A DNA stretch of 64,000 nucleotides from Acanthochromis polyacanthus (lineage: Eukaryota > Chordata > Actinopteri > Pomacentridae): positions 15,037,858 through 15,101,857 of the forward strand of contig NC_067117.1 of the NCBI RefSeq assembly GCF_021347895.1, read 5' to 3'. Position numbers and translations under genes: made by a program. Positions 10,271 to 30,503 of the stretch are shown one piece after another. The notes beneath the pieces were generated by a model. It had not been told where the DNA came from. It worked only from the letters and a program-made list of their open reading frames with translations, and did no database searches. Positions within the stretch are counted from its first letter, which is position 1; each line of letters begins with the position of its first letter.

Positions 10271-12855
10271 TTTTGTGCTGTAGGGAATTAGTTTGTCACT
10301 TTGAAAAAACGGTAGTGACGCGTTTGCAGCTAGCATCTTCCTATCTGCTGCTTAAGCCTGGCTGCAGCTGCTGTTAGCTAGCAGGAGAGCAGCTGAGAGC
10401 CACAGACTGTAAACATGACTCTGTGTTACCTCACATCGTGTTAATTATCACAATATCGTGTCAAACCAATCCAAACACATCTGCATTTCTTTAGAAACCC
10501 AACTGATTGAGCTGAAGAATGTGTGAGGAATGTCTGCAGCTTGTTATCGAGCTAAGGCTGCTCAAACTTTTACTAAGGTCACGTTCAGGAAATCATGTAT
10601 GACCACACTGTATGACTGAAGGAACTTGTAAAGCTCGTTTTCAAAATGTCATATTTCCATGTAGTTTTTAGCAGTACACCCCACTACGCCTCTGTTTGCT
10701 GGAGTTGCCATGTGGCTCATGTGTTCCACTGCAGCAGCACAGTGGTTTTGTCAAATGGCAGTGACTTAATTCTTGTTTTTCATGCCTTGTAGTATCTGTG
10801 TGGTTCGAAAAAGATTGATTCTAATCAGATGCTAGCAGCTTGGTTGATGTGAGTGCCCACTGTAAAGAGTCCTTCCACACTGTGTTTAGCGACAGATGGA
10901 GAAGAGATTTCAATGTTAATTTGGGTCTAACAGGTGCGCCGTTGTGTCAGAGGCACCTGAACGTTTCAGTCTTAACCTCTCTGTTTGCTTCTGCATGCTT
11001 CAACACTCAGCCTCTTGATTTATTCTGGTTTCAGGTTCCTCCATGGCTAGTCTGCATACCAAGACAAAGTACTATGTGCAGATGATCTGAACCAGAGCTA
11101 GTACAATGGCCTATAATCCACTGACTTAGTTATTATAAGAATACACTGTTATGTAATTGTATTAGTCATGCATCCTGGAGGGGCCTGTTCAATGTGTTGC
11201 TGTGCTGTCATATTGACAAACACCATGCGGACAGACTCACTGCTGTCCTCGGTGCAAGTCTGCTCTTAGTGGTTTAAATGTCTGCAGCTCAGGCTGTTGT
11301 GGCAGATGTATGAGGGATGAACAGAGCTCAGGCTATGCTGGTGAGTAGGAGATGTGCTGTCTGTCTGCCCACAGAGAGAAAGAGATGGAGAGAGGTGGGG
11401 CTGAGTAGAAAAACAGGAAAAACATCTTAGTTGTGTGTTTATGGAAGCTGGCTTATTTATTTTAAGAGGGCTGGCAAAAAATTAGAAACAGCTGCTTTGT
11501 ATTTTAGCTAGTCAGTGTGGCAAGAGCAGCTGACGAGCTTATCAAGCTGCCGTTGTTAACAGTAACGAAACCGTGATGCTGCTGAGAGACTGGCTGCTTT
11601 GTGTTTGCTTTCTCTTAAGCACCCACATTGGCCGTATGTGTTTTTAACTGCAGAAGGATGGGAATATGCTTCAGCAGGTGCAGCAGACCCAGCACAGATT
11701 ATATCATTATGTGCACTCCACAGAAGACTCCATATATCCCGCAGGATATTTATCTTCTCGCTGAGAGGCTGCCAGCTGCAGTAAGACTGCCTCCTTTCAC
11801 CTAATGTTTCCCCTTTCTGTTACACTAAACAGTCTTTCTTGTTTTTTACAATTTCTTTTGCGTCAGATCGCGACTGTAAACCATCATAATAAATCCCTCC
11901 CGCAAGTTGCTGTTCATTGGCTTGCTGTCACACTCTCGCTGCACCTCCCTCCTTCCCTGCCTCCCTCCCTCCCTGTGTCTGCTCTTTATCTAGGGGAAAG
12001 TTCACCCGCTCTCAGAATCACATTTAAAGCTTCAGGCGAGGCTGTAGCCTACATGTGCAATGCCTGTGCAGTACCAGTGCGGCTGCTCGGTTTAGCATGT
12101 TTTAAATGTGGAAGCACCGAATCACAGGTTTATTAGTGTTGTTATTTTTATGTATTATGTATGTATTAGACTCGCAAATGTGGCACCGTTTCTGTGCATT
12201 GGAGACAATAGTCTTTCTTGCTCAGGCTCAGATAAAATTACCTCCTATGTCATCCTCTGTGGCAAGTAACACAATATGGAACAGCAGACTGGCTCTGGAC
12301 ACTACACACAAATGAGTTCAACAAGATTAGTCGATTAATCACTCTTAACATTCACATATTTTTATGTATTTTTTTTTTTAAATTGGCAGACTCAAATTAA
12401 AACACTTAAAGCAGAAGAGCTGTCAGGCCAAAATGGACAGACTTCATTTAAAAGATACCGCCTTTTATTTATGAAAATCTTGTTTAGAAGTGGCTAGAAT
12501 TAGGATTAACAAGTCACTGGCGCCATTATCGTTAGTCATCAACATTAAATTCATTGACAGCATATTTTGTAATAAGGTAATTGCTTCAGTAATTTGTCAA
12601 GCAGTAATAATAGGACCTCTGCCTGCTGCTTCTCTGATGGGATGATTTTCAGGTTTTCTTTATTATGAAGTTCTTCTGACCTTAAACCAAACAAACAATT
12701 TTAGTGAATCTGCTTGAATAGCTGTGAACTTGTAAGTATTATTTTATGTAATTTTCTCATTGACAAAATTGTATAAATCAATTGATTTAAAAAAAAAAAC
12801 ATGCAACACCACAGACTCATGTCACACTTTATAGCTGAAAGTATGTAGAAGTTGA
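10271..12855. other. No recognised gene; probable intron or intergenic sequence
   Basis: Unique-looking sequence with a CCCTCCTT-type pyrimidine-rich patch at about 11945-11975 and short A/T runs. I recognise no exon or transposon ends. If the CpG block at 9.9 kb drives pfkfb4, this is part of its first intron. Confidence 0.35.
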
Positions 12856-12970
12856 CTGAGCTTCATAGAGCCCAGATCTTAACCTTGTCCAATTCCTCTA
12901 GGATGTCTGTGAATGTCAGCTGTGTACCAGGCCTCATCACCCAACAGCAGTGTAGACAAATCCCTATAGC
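12856..12970 (+). mobile_element. Degenerate Tc1/mariner-like transposase fragment
   Basis: The + strand has, in order, AGAGCCCAGATCTTAACCTT and CCAGGCCTCATCACCCAACA. These resemble the part of fish Tc1 elements that encodes the last catalytic region and its sequel. Heavily diverged, no terminal repeats found. Weak call. Confidence 0.35.
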
Positions 12971-13261
12971 ATCATCTTTTTTTTTGTCTACAAGGGCAGA
13001 GAGGACAATGAAATGCAGCAAAGTTACCCAGAGGAATTGTGGACATTGCAGATACTGACAAAAATATTGTAGTGCTCTGTATGGGAAACAAAAAGGCTTG
13101 AACCAACGTGTCCAGTGCATGCTGGTGCACGTCTGTACTTGTGTACACTACAGAAGGGTAATGAAGGGGGCTACATTTAAGGCTACATTCACACTAATTT
13201 TTCCATATTAAAATGCATCACCTTTGCTATCTTTACAACTAGCTACAGTACTTCTGCATTT

Positions 13262-13790
13262 TTAACCCTTGTGTTGTTCTGCAGGTCAAATTGACCTTTT
13301 TTAAAATGTGGGGAAAAAAAATAATTTTCACAGTCAAACTTCTCATTTCCATGTTTTCAACCTTTTTGGGAAATTTTTGAACATTTTTTGGTGAGAAAAA
13401 AAAGTTTCTTCAGAACATTTACCAAAAAAATAAATCAAAATCCAGTGAATTTTGGATTTTGGTTGATTTTTTTTTTTGGTGAAAGTCCTTAAAGAAAATA
13501 TTAGACGTTTTACTGATGTATATGTAGTCACTTTAGATATTTTTAGGATTTTTTTGGAAGATTTTTTCTAGTTTTCGGAAAATATTTACAAGAATTTTCT
13601 TGCCAAATTTGGGGGACTTTTTGAAAATACAACTTTTAAGGGAAACTTTTAAGGAATTATTAAAATTTTCTTGAAGGTTTTGCAAATTTTCAGAAATTTG
13701 AGGAAATATTTTGCTGAACTTTTGTATTTTTTTTCAGACAAGGAAAATTTATTTTTTGGTGCTCGTAAATGAAGACAACAGGAGGGTTAA
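13262..13790. mobile_element. piggyBac-like non-autonomous element (MITE)
   Basis: It is flanked by TTAA on both sides (13262-13265 and 13787-13790), the piggyBac target duplication. The ends are CCCTTGTGTTGTTCTGCAGG and, inverted, CCCTCCTGTTGTCTTCA, sharing CCCT and TGTTGT. Length is about 529 bp. The interior is AT-rich with TTTT/AAAA runs and carries no transposase. Confidence 0.65.
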
Positions 13791-16007
13791 GAAACACTAG
13801 AGACCCATTTCTATTTTGAACACTGGTTTTAGTCTCACTGGGCAGAAAGAGAGACCTTTGCAAAATGATGATGTAGACACCTGTGTTTACTTTCTGATTG
13901 GTCCTTGCTGTCACTATATAACCTGATTCGTCTGACTCTTATCATGTGAACATTTTGTGGAAGAAAACAAAGAGATCAGCCCTGACTGTCAGTCATTAAC
14001 TTATCGTGTTGTATACCTTGTTACTTTGCTGTCTATGTCAGCACCTGTTGTGCAACTAAGAAAATCTGTGGTCTTACTTTTTTCTATTGATGCTGTTCGT
14101 CCATAGTATTTTCTAGAATAAAGCTACACACTCCCTAGTTATTGTTGAGACCAGCGTCTACATGCTCAGTGTATAAGAGGGTTTTGTGGTATAAATTTTC
14201 AGACATGTTAGTATGGATAGAGATTATTTCTGAAGTTGTGTTAAAGAGCTCTTCTGAACCATGATTGCTTTTTGTTTTAAAATGAAAACATGCAGGTGGG
14301 GATGTAGCCTAAAGATGGTAACTAGCTAAATATTGCAATATTTGCTGCCCGTATATCATTGCTCAATTAAGTACTGTAAATAACTGTTATATTTGTGTTG
14401 TATTTTTTTAGTATGTAGTTGTGCTACTTCAGAAAAGAAACAATAACCCCCACACCTCCAAACAGTGCATTGGTACAGTCTCAAAAATAACATCATATTC
14501 CAAAGTCATACCAGACAAACTGCACTGACAGAACACAGAGCTGATTCTATCCAGCAGGCATATGACAGCAGGCTGCTATTTGGCACTCAGCCTAAAATGA
14601 CACACCTTTTTCTCGCAGTGTTTGCAGTGTTGAGCAGTTGTTCGTGTGGTTTTTCATGTGAAATTGATTCACTTCTGTTACATATTTTTCATAGTCACTC
14701 TGATAGTTAAAGCTTGGGAACAAATGAGTTCCAGAAACAGGACTGGCAGACTGGCCTTTTCAACTACTTATGAACACACTGATTTGAATTCAGGGTTTTC
14801 TTTGATATTAATGTAGGGCAGTCCAGGCAAAAGAACTTCGGAAACCAGAGGAGATGAAACCTGTAAGCCCAATATCATCAAGACATTAAAAATGCATTTA
14901 TTACATAGATTTTAAATAAAATTGTTTTTTTTTTTTAAATCTTGGACAGTTTTATTTTATGTCTTTATTTTTGCATCTAAATAAATTTTGTTCGAGATGT
15001 TGTATAAAAGCAGCTTAAGCTCATCATTGCTGAATATTTATTGTGTTTCAGAGCTGTAGTATGTGTGACTGTGAGATTTACCAACTTTAACCTCTCATTT
15101 AAAAGCTTTTACTTTAATAACACCTTTTACCATCTCCACAAGCTTCTTGGTCTTGAGGCATATGTAAGTTTATTTAGAAAGTCAACAGACTCCTGTTTGT
15201 GGGTTTATGGGATTATGGCCAGAAGGTCTGAAGTGAATTGTGTTGCCGATAGGATTAGTCGTGATGACATGCTGAACGTTTTCTGGCCTCTGTCCTGATT
15301 TACTGTCACACTGGATGCTGAACTGATAACACAACTCCTGTCAGACTGAATTCAAGAAGAAAGTATTTGTCTGAACTGCTTTGTCTACTTCGCTGAAATC
15401 CATGCTTGTCTTTTAAAGTGAGTGCACATCGCCACCTGGTGTCATAACTTTGGCATTACACCAAGTCTGATCTAGACGAGAACAAAACAGTGCAGACTGC
15501 CAGATTATTTTCCACATCAGGACATTGAAGTGGTTGAGTCATTACTTGACAGTGAAACTTGAGTTCATTCATCCACTGTCACTGGTGAGTTAGTACAGGG
15601 CTGCTGGGCTTCCCTTTTCTTGTCTCTGATGGTTGTCTGCAGTCTGCATGTACAGGTTTCTATTTATTCTTTTGGTTGTAAAAAGGCTAAGCAAATACAT
15701 TTTGACTTATGACAGCCACACAGCTGAGTGCTCAAAGCAGTTAAATTAGGCTGTAATTGAACATAAAACTTCATAAAAAGGGATTGCGAATTATTTGTGC
15801 TGCTGAAATGGTAGTTATATATGATAATAATGATGATAGTCAGATCTATCTAAAAATGAGAAAACACAAAAGTTTCAAAAACTTGTTTCAAACTAAAAAC
15901 ATGTATTCATATTTATTAGACAAATATCAAAGTGAAACAAATAGTCCTTATTCTTTCTCACATATATTAACCGTGTCGTTTCCACAAATGGAACCCCATA
16001 CCATAAT
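13791..16007. other. No recognised gene
   Basis: AT-rich non-coding sequence. A TATAAAAG at about 15002 and several AATAAA-like strings occur, but nothing ties them to a gene. I see no transposon ends here. Confidence 0.35.
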
Positions 16008-16770
16008 TTAGTCTCCACTATGTTTCAGTGTGGGTGCAATGCAACTCGTATCAAAATGTTCTCCAGCTTTTCTGTGAACGTAGATACGACGATGCTGACC
16101 GCAGAGCTCAAACTTGAACTCGTCCATCCAGACTATCTTCTTCCAGTCATCTACAGTCCAGTGTTTGTGCTCTCTGGCAAATTTGAGGTGTTTTAAGATG
16201 TTTGCAGACCTCAATAATGGCTTCTTAGCAGCTATACATCTTAAGTCGTCTGCGTCGACTTTCTCAGATCCTGATCTAGTAGCATTAATCTCTGCCTGAA
16301 GATCAGTAGTGGTCTTCTAGTACTTAAAATCTTGAGGTGCCTGATATCTACTTCACTTAGCTTTCGTTTTTTGCCTCTTTGTTGGCACATTTTCTCAGTA
16401 CCAGCCCCTGCAATCGAGTCCAAGACATACTTGAACACACTGTGAGAACACTTCGTCTTCCTGTTTGTCTCAAAGAAAAGGCAAATACCTGTAATTTGGC
16501 ATCTCAATCCAAAGTAATAATGTGCTTCATTATTTTTTCTGTATTTTTTTTTTGTAAAACAGTAAACCTGAAAATTCATGGATAGCAACAATAATTATAT
16601 TTTAAGCTCTGAAGACATAATTTTGATTAAAGAGCTTGCACATACTGATGGATTAACCATTACAGAAACATAAAGATATTTTGGTAATCGGCAATACTGT
16701 TAATTTAGGGCAGCGGTGGCAAACACGTTACACTGGGTGGTGGTCTAATAAATTTCTTAAGCACTGTATA
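16008..16770 (-). pseudogene. Tc1-like transposase relic
   Basis: On the minus strand, 16008-16214 encodes FAREHKHWTVDDW, VWMDEFKFEL and HRRIYVHRKAGEH, hallmarks of the catalytic core of fish Tc1 transposases (the W-D/S-E-x-K-F strand carries a catalytic Asp). The upstream piece to 16591 includes a helix-turn-helix-like region (GKKRKLSEVDIRHLKIL). A frame break separates the two. The probable 5' terminal repeat is at about 16726-16770, where the minus strand reads ACAGTGCTTAAG then ATTTATTAGACC, typical Tc1 end sequence. The C-terminal third and the other terminal repeat are missing. Confidence 0.75.
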
Positions 16771-17261
16771 TATGTCAGTATTCACGATTTTAATTTTTTC
16801 TATAATCAGTGTAAAACCTAACCACATTAAATATTAAACAAAAGCAGAAAATACTCACATTTGAGAAGGGAAAAATGATAACACCATTTATCAAAGACAG
16901 AAAGAATTTTCTGATTTTCAAACTTCTCACAGTGCTTGTTCCATTCATGTCTGACATTTCACCAGGAAACATATCCAAATCTAAGCTTATATTGTGACAT
17001 TTATGCAAGGTTACGGAGTTCGGTATGCCTCGTTTAAAAATTCACCAAAAATAAATAGTTTTCTCAAACCAGATATGCTAAAAAACTAAAAATTCTGTGC
17101 TTTTTTGGAGTTTGAACTGTTGGTAGCTCAGCTCCAACTTACAGTAATGTGGCAAAAAAAATTCAAAGATATGTAGGCTGAACTGCAGGCAGTGTTTACA
17201 CACAACAGGGAGGAGACAAGCATGAAAACAAATTAACATGTATACAGTGAAATATCTATAG

Positions 17262-17942
17262 CAGAGGTGTCAAACTCATTTTAGTTCAGGGGCCACATTC
17301 AGCCCAGTTTGATCTTAAGTGGGCCGGACAAGTTTTTACAAAATATTTCATCAAATATTGCGAAAATGAGACGCAACACGTCAAAAAAATGAGACAACAC
17401 GAAATACAACAAATTAGACAAGTTACAAAGCAACAAAAAATGGACAGGTGACAAAAACGCAAAACGACAGGCAAAACAACGCATAAATCAAAACACAAAA
17501 TGACAAAAACACAAACTAGCCAAAACAGAAACACAAAACGACAAAAACGAGAAACAAAACAACAAAAATATGAGACGAACAACAGGTCAGACAACAAACA
17601 AGACCCAGTATTACAAAAATGAGACATGACAAAACGGCCAAAAATTTGACACGACACAAAACAAAAAAGACTAAATTTCGACCGAAAAAGTTACAAAGCG
17701 ACAAGAAAATGGACAAACGACAAAAATGAGACAAAAAAAAAACAAAACGACAAAAACGGCACACAAAACAATGCATACAGCAAAACACAAAATGACAAAA
17801 AATAAGTCAAAAGACACAAAATGACAAATGAGGTACAAATGACAAAAAAATGAGACGACAGTCAGACAAAAAGATGACAAAATATTACAGAAATGGGACA
17901 CAAAACGACAAAAGAACAATACGCCGCATGTCTGACACCCTG
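17262..17942. mobile_element. hAT-like non-autonomous element with an A-rich repetitive interior
   Basis: It begins CAGAGGTGTCAAACTCATTT and ends GCATGTCTGACACCCTG, an imperfect inverted repeat. Flanking 8-bp duplications ATCTATAG (17254-17261) and ATCTATTG (17943-17950) differ at one base. The interior is a run of variants of ACAAAACGACAAAAA and GAGAC, which makes long spurious Phe/Cys-rich translations on the minus strand. Confidence 0.7.
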
Positions 17943-18389
17943 ATCTATTGTATGCAGAGTCACTGTTGTCTCAGTATGGGTAGTACCAGTGGGCACTTGC
18001 ATGCTGATTCCACTTTTTTGTTCAATTCGTGCTAAATATATATTCAGAGTCATTGTTGTGCTGCACAGAAGAAACTGTTGAGTTCTCTCTGCTTCTAGAT
18101 GTGGTTGTGCTGTTTCCATTAATGTGCAGGACTTCGTATTGCATTGCACTAACTGAAAATATGACAGGAGCAACAAACTACTTAGGTCTCAGAGGGTTGA
18201 TTAATTAGAAAGTCATCACCATCTGTTGATTACTATTTGTACATGTAGAACAGTTTGTTTCTCAGAGGTGTGATCACTGGCTGATGAAATGCTGTATGGA
18301 CTAAATATTTATTTGGTATCAGGATGTTCTTAAAGTCAGTGTGTCTGAAGTTGTTGATGAGTTTTGCTGCAAAAGGATGTGTGATCTTG

Positions 18390-18560
18390 ATTCTGCGGCC
18401 CGTGGCTGAGTCGTGTAAACCTCGGCTCTCCCCTCCTCTCCTCCCCTCTCTGCTCTCCTATTGGCCGGCCGGCCTGCCGTCTCGCCTCTGATTGGCTGAT
18501 ATGTCAGCTGCATTCACTGCCCATGTGTGGTGCATGTGAGCAGCTCAGCGCTTGTTTTTC
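18390..18560 (+). promoter_or_regulatory. GC-rich block with paired CCAAT boxes (inverted)
   Basis: CTATTGGCCGGCCGGCC and CTGATTGGCTGATATG place two ATTGG (inverted CCAAT) boxes about 30 bp apart. A CT-rich, CpG-bearing stretch lies upstream, in otherwise AT-rich DNA. It could be an internal promoter, possibly alternative for pfkfb4, but no linked exon was identified. Confidence 0.35.
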
Positions 18561-20546
18561 TTCCAACATCTGCCTGCTCCCGTTTCACTGCTCAATCTGC
18601 GAGACATTACGGTAACATTTCAAAGATGTTTTCTTAGAAAGGTATCGGTGGGAGAGTTTCTGCTTATGCTGGGCAAACGTTCACGAAAACACTTAAAAAA
18701 TAAAAAACAGAAAAAAACAAGGATTCAAGGAAATATGTTCCATCTATGCTACAAGATGCTTCATGAAAAGGTGACAGTCTTCTTCAGAAAACACAACAAA
18801 AACAAAATGTTCAACAAATGGAGAACATACTGTATATAATGTGGACACACCCCTAAAGAAAGGAGACCCACACCATAATTCCCCTCCCGACCACTCATAT
18901 TAATCCATTTTCATGATTTCGTTGTGGCTTTTCTTGGTTGTTTTAGTGGCTTTGTTCATCTTTACATAGCATTTAACTCATCTTCATGAAAGCAGAAGAA
19001 AAGATTTTGAAGAATGTTGATGTCTTGTTTTGACACGTCAAAGGAACTCTTTTTACATCAATTTCATGAGACGGGTGCAAAGAAAAATGGACAAGCATAA
19101 ACAAAAGTTTAGAAAAGACCACTGCACTCTGTCTAACTTGCATAAATTACAATTATCAGCAACTTTTCAGTGCTAGATCTTTTCCAGGCCAGTGGTTTGA
19201 TACAAAGAAAAGCCATTTTAAGGAGCAGCTGCAGATCCACAACCAGTCTACACATCCCACATACTATAGGAAGACATGAACTACAAAACATAGTACCACC
19301 AAATGACAACTTTAAATCACATACAGAAAGTAAGAGTCATGAATGAACCCCAAAAACTCTTTACGGCAGCATTAATGTATACATATACACGGATTCTGGA
19401 GGCTTAGATGCTGATTGTGTTTATTAATTGGACTATACATATATTGAATTACTTTTGAGGTCATTGATTTATTATTGATGGTTACTGTTTCCCTCTTTGC
19501 CATATTTATTGTTAGCTGCCTAGTTGATAGTTGTATTTTGTGGAATTTCATTGCTGTTGCAGATTCTTCTAAACTACCTGTACGTCTAGGATTTTTAAGA
19601 CTGGTTTTGCCCATTGTGGAATTGAAACATTTATATCCAAGGATTTTACCTAGTCAGTATAACAAATGTCCCACTTTCTGTCTGTCATTTAAAGTTGTCA
19701 TTCAGTGGAATGATGTTTTGTAATTCATGCATTGTATGTTACATAATTTAATTGGGTTTGGAGCTGCAGCTGCTTCCTATTTAAGATGACTTTGTCTGAT
19801 GAAATGTGATGAATAAATGTGTTTGTGCAAGTTAGAAATTTTGCAGGACTCTTGAATGTTTGAATATTTTTAAAACTAGACTGTACATATGCAAACTTGT
19901 GTCCATTAGTTTACACAAAAAATAACAAGTGCATTTTCTTGTAATATGTGAAAGTGTATTAGTTTTGAGAAAAGAGACCCCCTTGATGAATTCTTTGCTA
20001 TTATAGGCCAAACATTTCTGGTGATTGGCGATTATATGTTATGTGAGGAATTTAAATATCAGAAATAATACAATTATAGTAAAGTTAGAACTTTTGTACG
20101 AGGCCAATTAACTCTACATTAGTAGGCAATGAACAAATGAAATAAATGTAAAATCTTTTTTATACTTTTGTGCAGCTTGCTGTGAAAATAGTAGAACAAC
20201 CTCAAAATTAGAAAATAAAGTTAATATTATGCATCTTTCCATCTTCTCTGGGTTAAGGGGGTATGATGCCCCTTTACAAGATTTTACATTTAGTTTATTA
20301 TTATTAATGATAATAATATTTAATCACTCTCAAAATATATTCATGTATCCATGCTGCCTGTGTTGATATTCTATATAGATTTTAAAAATAGCCATTGTTC
20401 TTCACCCTGTTAAACCCACTGTTTATATATATTTTTGCTCATTTCCTTCTATATTTGGGTCGGGTTTATATATTATGGTCATCATAATTATTTATATTTT
20501 TGTTACACTTATTTTTTTTGCTTTTTTCACTTTATTTAGAGTTTAT

Positions 20547-20554
<8 letters not shown>
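18561..20554. other. No recognised gene
   Basis: AT-rich sequence. No exon or transposon end was recognised. Confidence 0.35.
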
Positions 20555-20590
<36 letters not shown>

Positions 20591-20591
20591 C
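20555..20591 (+). repeat. (TG)n then (CG)n dinucleotide microsatellite
   Basis: An alternating TG run passes into CGCGCGCG. Such alternating purine-pyrimidine tracts can adopt Z-DNA. It lies upstream of the pfkfb4 coding start. Confidence 0.9.
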
Positions 20592-21039
20592 TATTTTTTG
20601 TTTGTTTCCTTATTTATTTATTTTTACTACTTTTTTATTTCTGTATTTGGGTCTTCAGGGTTAATAGGGAGCCTTATTCAAGTTATTCTACAGAAGGTAG
20701 AAAAAAAATGTGAATTTTTCTTAAATCTAAATTTAACAATTTCTGTGGGCTTGGTTTGAATTCTTCCCTTGAGCTAAAACTATGTGGTTTGAACAGTTTT
20801 GTCTGCATATTTTTGGTAAATGTTGCTGTGTTGTTTACAGACTTCCTTTCCACACTTAAAACACATTAATGCCATGATGCAGGTAAACAGACTAAAATGG
20901 TGACAGATTTCATGGGAAACTATAAGTAAATGCGACTATCCAGATATGAAATTAGTAAATGGCTGGAAGCAGTAGTTGATTATATTAAGACATGCGATAA
21001 CAGAACTACAGTGAAGCTACATCCTGTACCAGGCTCTTT

Positions 21040-21214
21040 GTTTTGCTGCCTGGGTTTCTGGCTGCGCGTCGTGTCCAGTCTTTACGGTAGAGAGAAACTG
21101 CTGTTTCTCAGCTGATATGTGACATCCATCCCCCCGCTGCTGCTCATTCAGACTACCAGAGCTGCAGCCCACCGACTCAGTTTGTTGTTGGGAGGGCGGC
21201 ATCTATGATCCAGG
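21040..21214 (+). promoter_or_regulatory. pfkfb4: Candidate pfkfb4 proximal promoter / 5' UTR
   Basis: GC and CpG content rise immediately upstream of the start codon at 21215 (GGCTGCGCGTCGTGTCC, CCCCGCTGCTGCTC). No TATA box is clear. It is assigned by position alone and may instead be 5' UTR continuing from an upstream exon. Confidence 0.4.
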
Positions 21215-28907
<7,693 letters not shown>

Positions 28908-29920
28908 CCTCCTGCACCTTCAGCTGAGCCTCAGTCAGAACCTCTGAACAGCATTTTTGGGAAATGTGCTGTGAACTGCCTCCAGTCGCAGCTTCTTCAC
29001 CGATACCGAGACATCTCCTCAGAATCATACTGTAAAGCACTTTCACTAATTGTAATCCTTTTTTTTAAACGTGTGTTTGTTTGAACTATACGTTGTGACT
29101 CAGTGGATCAAACTAAAGGCAGATGCCAATATTTTGATATGTGGATCTACTGTTACTGGTGCAATGATAATATTTTCGATTCTCACCATTGTCCTCCATG
29201 ATTCTATTTAATATCTACTGTATATTGTGCACGGTGTAAACTGCCATATGCTTTCATTGTTTCTGATCATGTTCTTAATGCGTGAAAATCAAACGTAACC
29301 CCAGAAAAGATTTAAGGAAACTGTAATTACACAGGAATCTTTTCCCGTCTTTCTTTTCCTCATTGATATTTTGTAACAAAAAAAGGGTCTTTCCTTGATG
29401 TATCTACTCAGAGTACACAAAGATCTTATCTTAAGATAATTTTAACATTCCAGAGGTGAAGATAAAATTCTTACTCATGAAAAACCCACAGAGAGCTGAA
29501 CTCACATTATGAATGCTTGTTTCCCATTCACTCTAAAAACGTAGCTTTAGTGCTCTAATCCAAATTACTGTCCTTCCTCTAAATATTTAGAAGAAAAAAA
29601 TAAGGACTTTTGAGGATATTGTCTGTTTTAAGAGATAAAATGAAAAGCTATGACAAATCTTCAGTGTGTCTCTTTTTGTGGGCAACTAAATAACTTAACC
29701 ACAAATGAAAACCTGTTTTTCTTTGCGAGTATAAAGTGTGGTGCTGTGCAAATTGTACATGCATGTTTGTTAATGTTTTGCGTGTAAAACTACCTGTATT
29801 CTACTTTTTTAGATTCATGTACATTGTATTTTTATTTCTCTGTTGAAAATACAATTCCAAATGCCTTGTTCTGTCTTCAGCTGTCAGAATCTCAATAAAT
29901 TTTCAATATTTGTGGGGAAA
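28908..29920 (+). other. pfkfb4: pfkfb4 3' UTR with poly(A) signal
   Basis: AT-rich sequence after the stop codon. An AATAAA at 29894-29899 in CTCAATAAATTTTC, followed by a GT-rich stretch (TTTGTGGGG), is a good cleavage signal. The end is inferred. Confidence 0.5.
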
Positions 29921-29992
29921 AAGAAAGCTGCCGTTACCATTTCATGACTTAACAAGTACAAAAACCACTAAAATACAAAGTACATTGTTTTT

Positions 29993-30503
29993 TTTATTTA
30001 ACTTCACTGCCAGCAAGTATATTTATTTTTCATGTGCAATAGGGTTCTCTGTGTACTAAAACAAGAAACATGAACTAATTGATTGCCTTTGTGGTTTAAG
30101 GTATGTTGTAAGAAAACATAGCAAAATGAAATCCATGTGCATATAATATATAATATATATAGATTTAAAAAAAAACATTTAAATTATCTGAAAAATCCAT
30201 ATTATCCTGTGCTCATTAATATTGATAACACATCTTTTGAAGGACCTGCCCTGACTTCGTGTTCCAAAGGCAGAAATTAATGTCTGGTGTTACTACTCAT
30301 TATGTACAAACATCAATATTTTGAGCACAGGCACGTTTTAAAGTTAAGGGTGAAACCCCACTGGCCTACACGTCTTTACTGTACATGTCATGTTTCTCCA
30401 CCTCCCTTGGCTGCTCGTGTTTTGCCTCCTCTCTGCTCTGTGATGTGAACGCTGCACAGTGACGGCCAAGATTGCAAAGGAATGTATTCCTGGATTTTCC
30501 CTC
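29993..30503 (-). other. arpc4: arpc4 3' UTR with poly(A) signal
   Basis: On the minus strand, sequence after the arpc4 stop runs to an AATAAA (plus-strand TTTATT at 29993-29998). pfkfb4 and arpc4 are therefore convergent, with poly(A) sites about 100 bp apart. Confidence 0.45.

Noticed and set aside
17286..17919. Phe/Cys-rich minus-strand frames resembling membrane proteins
   Set aside because: They are reverse translations of the A-rich interior of a hAT-like element with 8-bp duplications at its ends.
20475..20759. Hydrophobic open frame with a Val-Cys repeat
   Set aside because: The repeat is the (TG)n microsatellite and the rest is AT-rich DNA read as Phe/Ile/Tyr.
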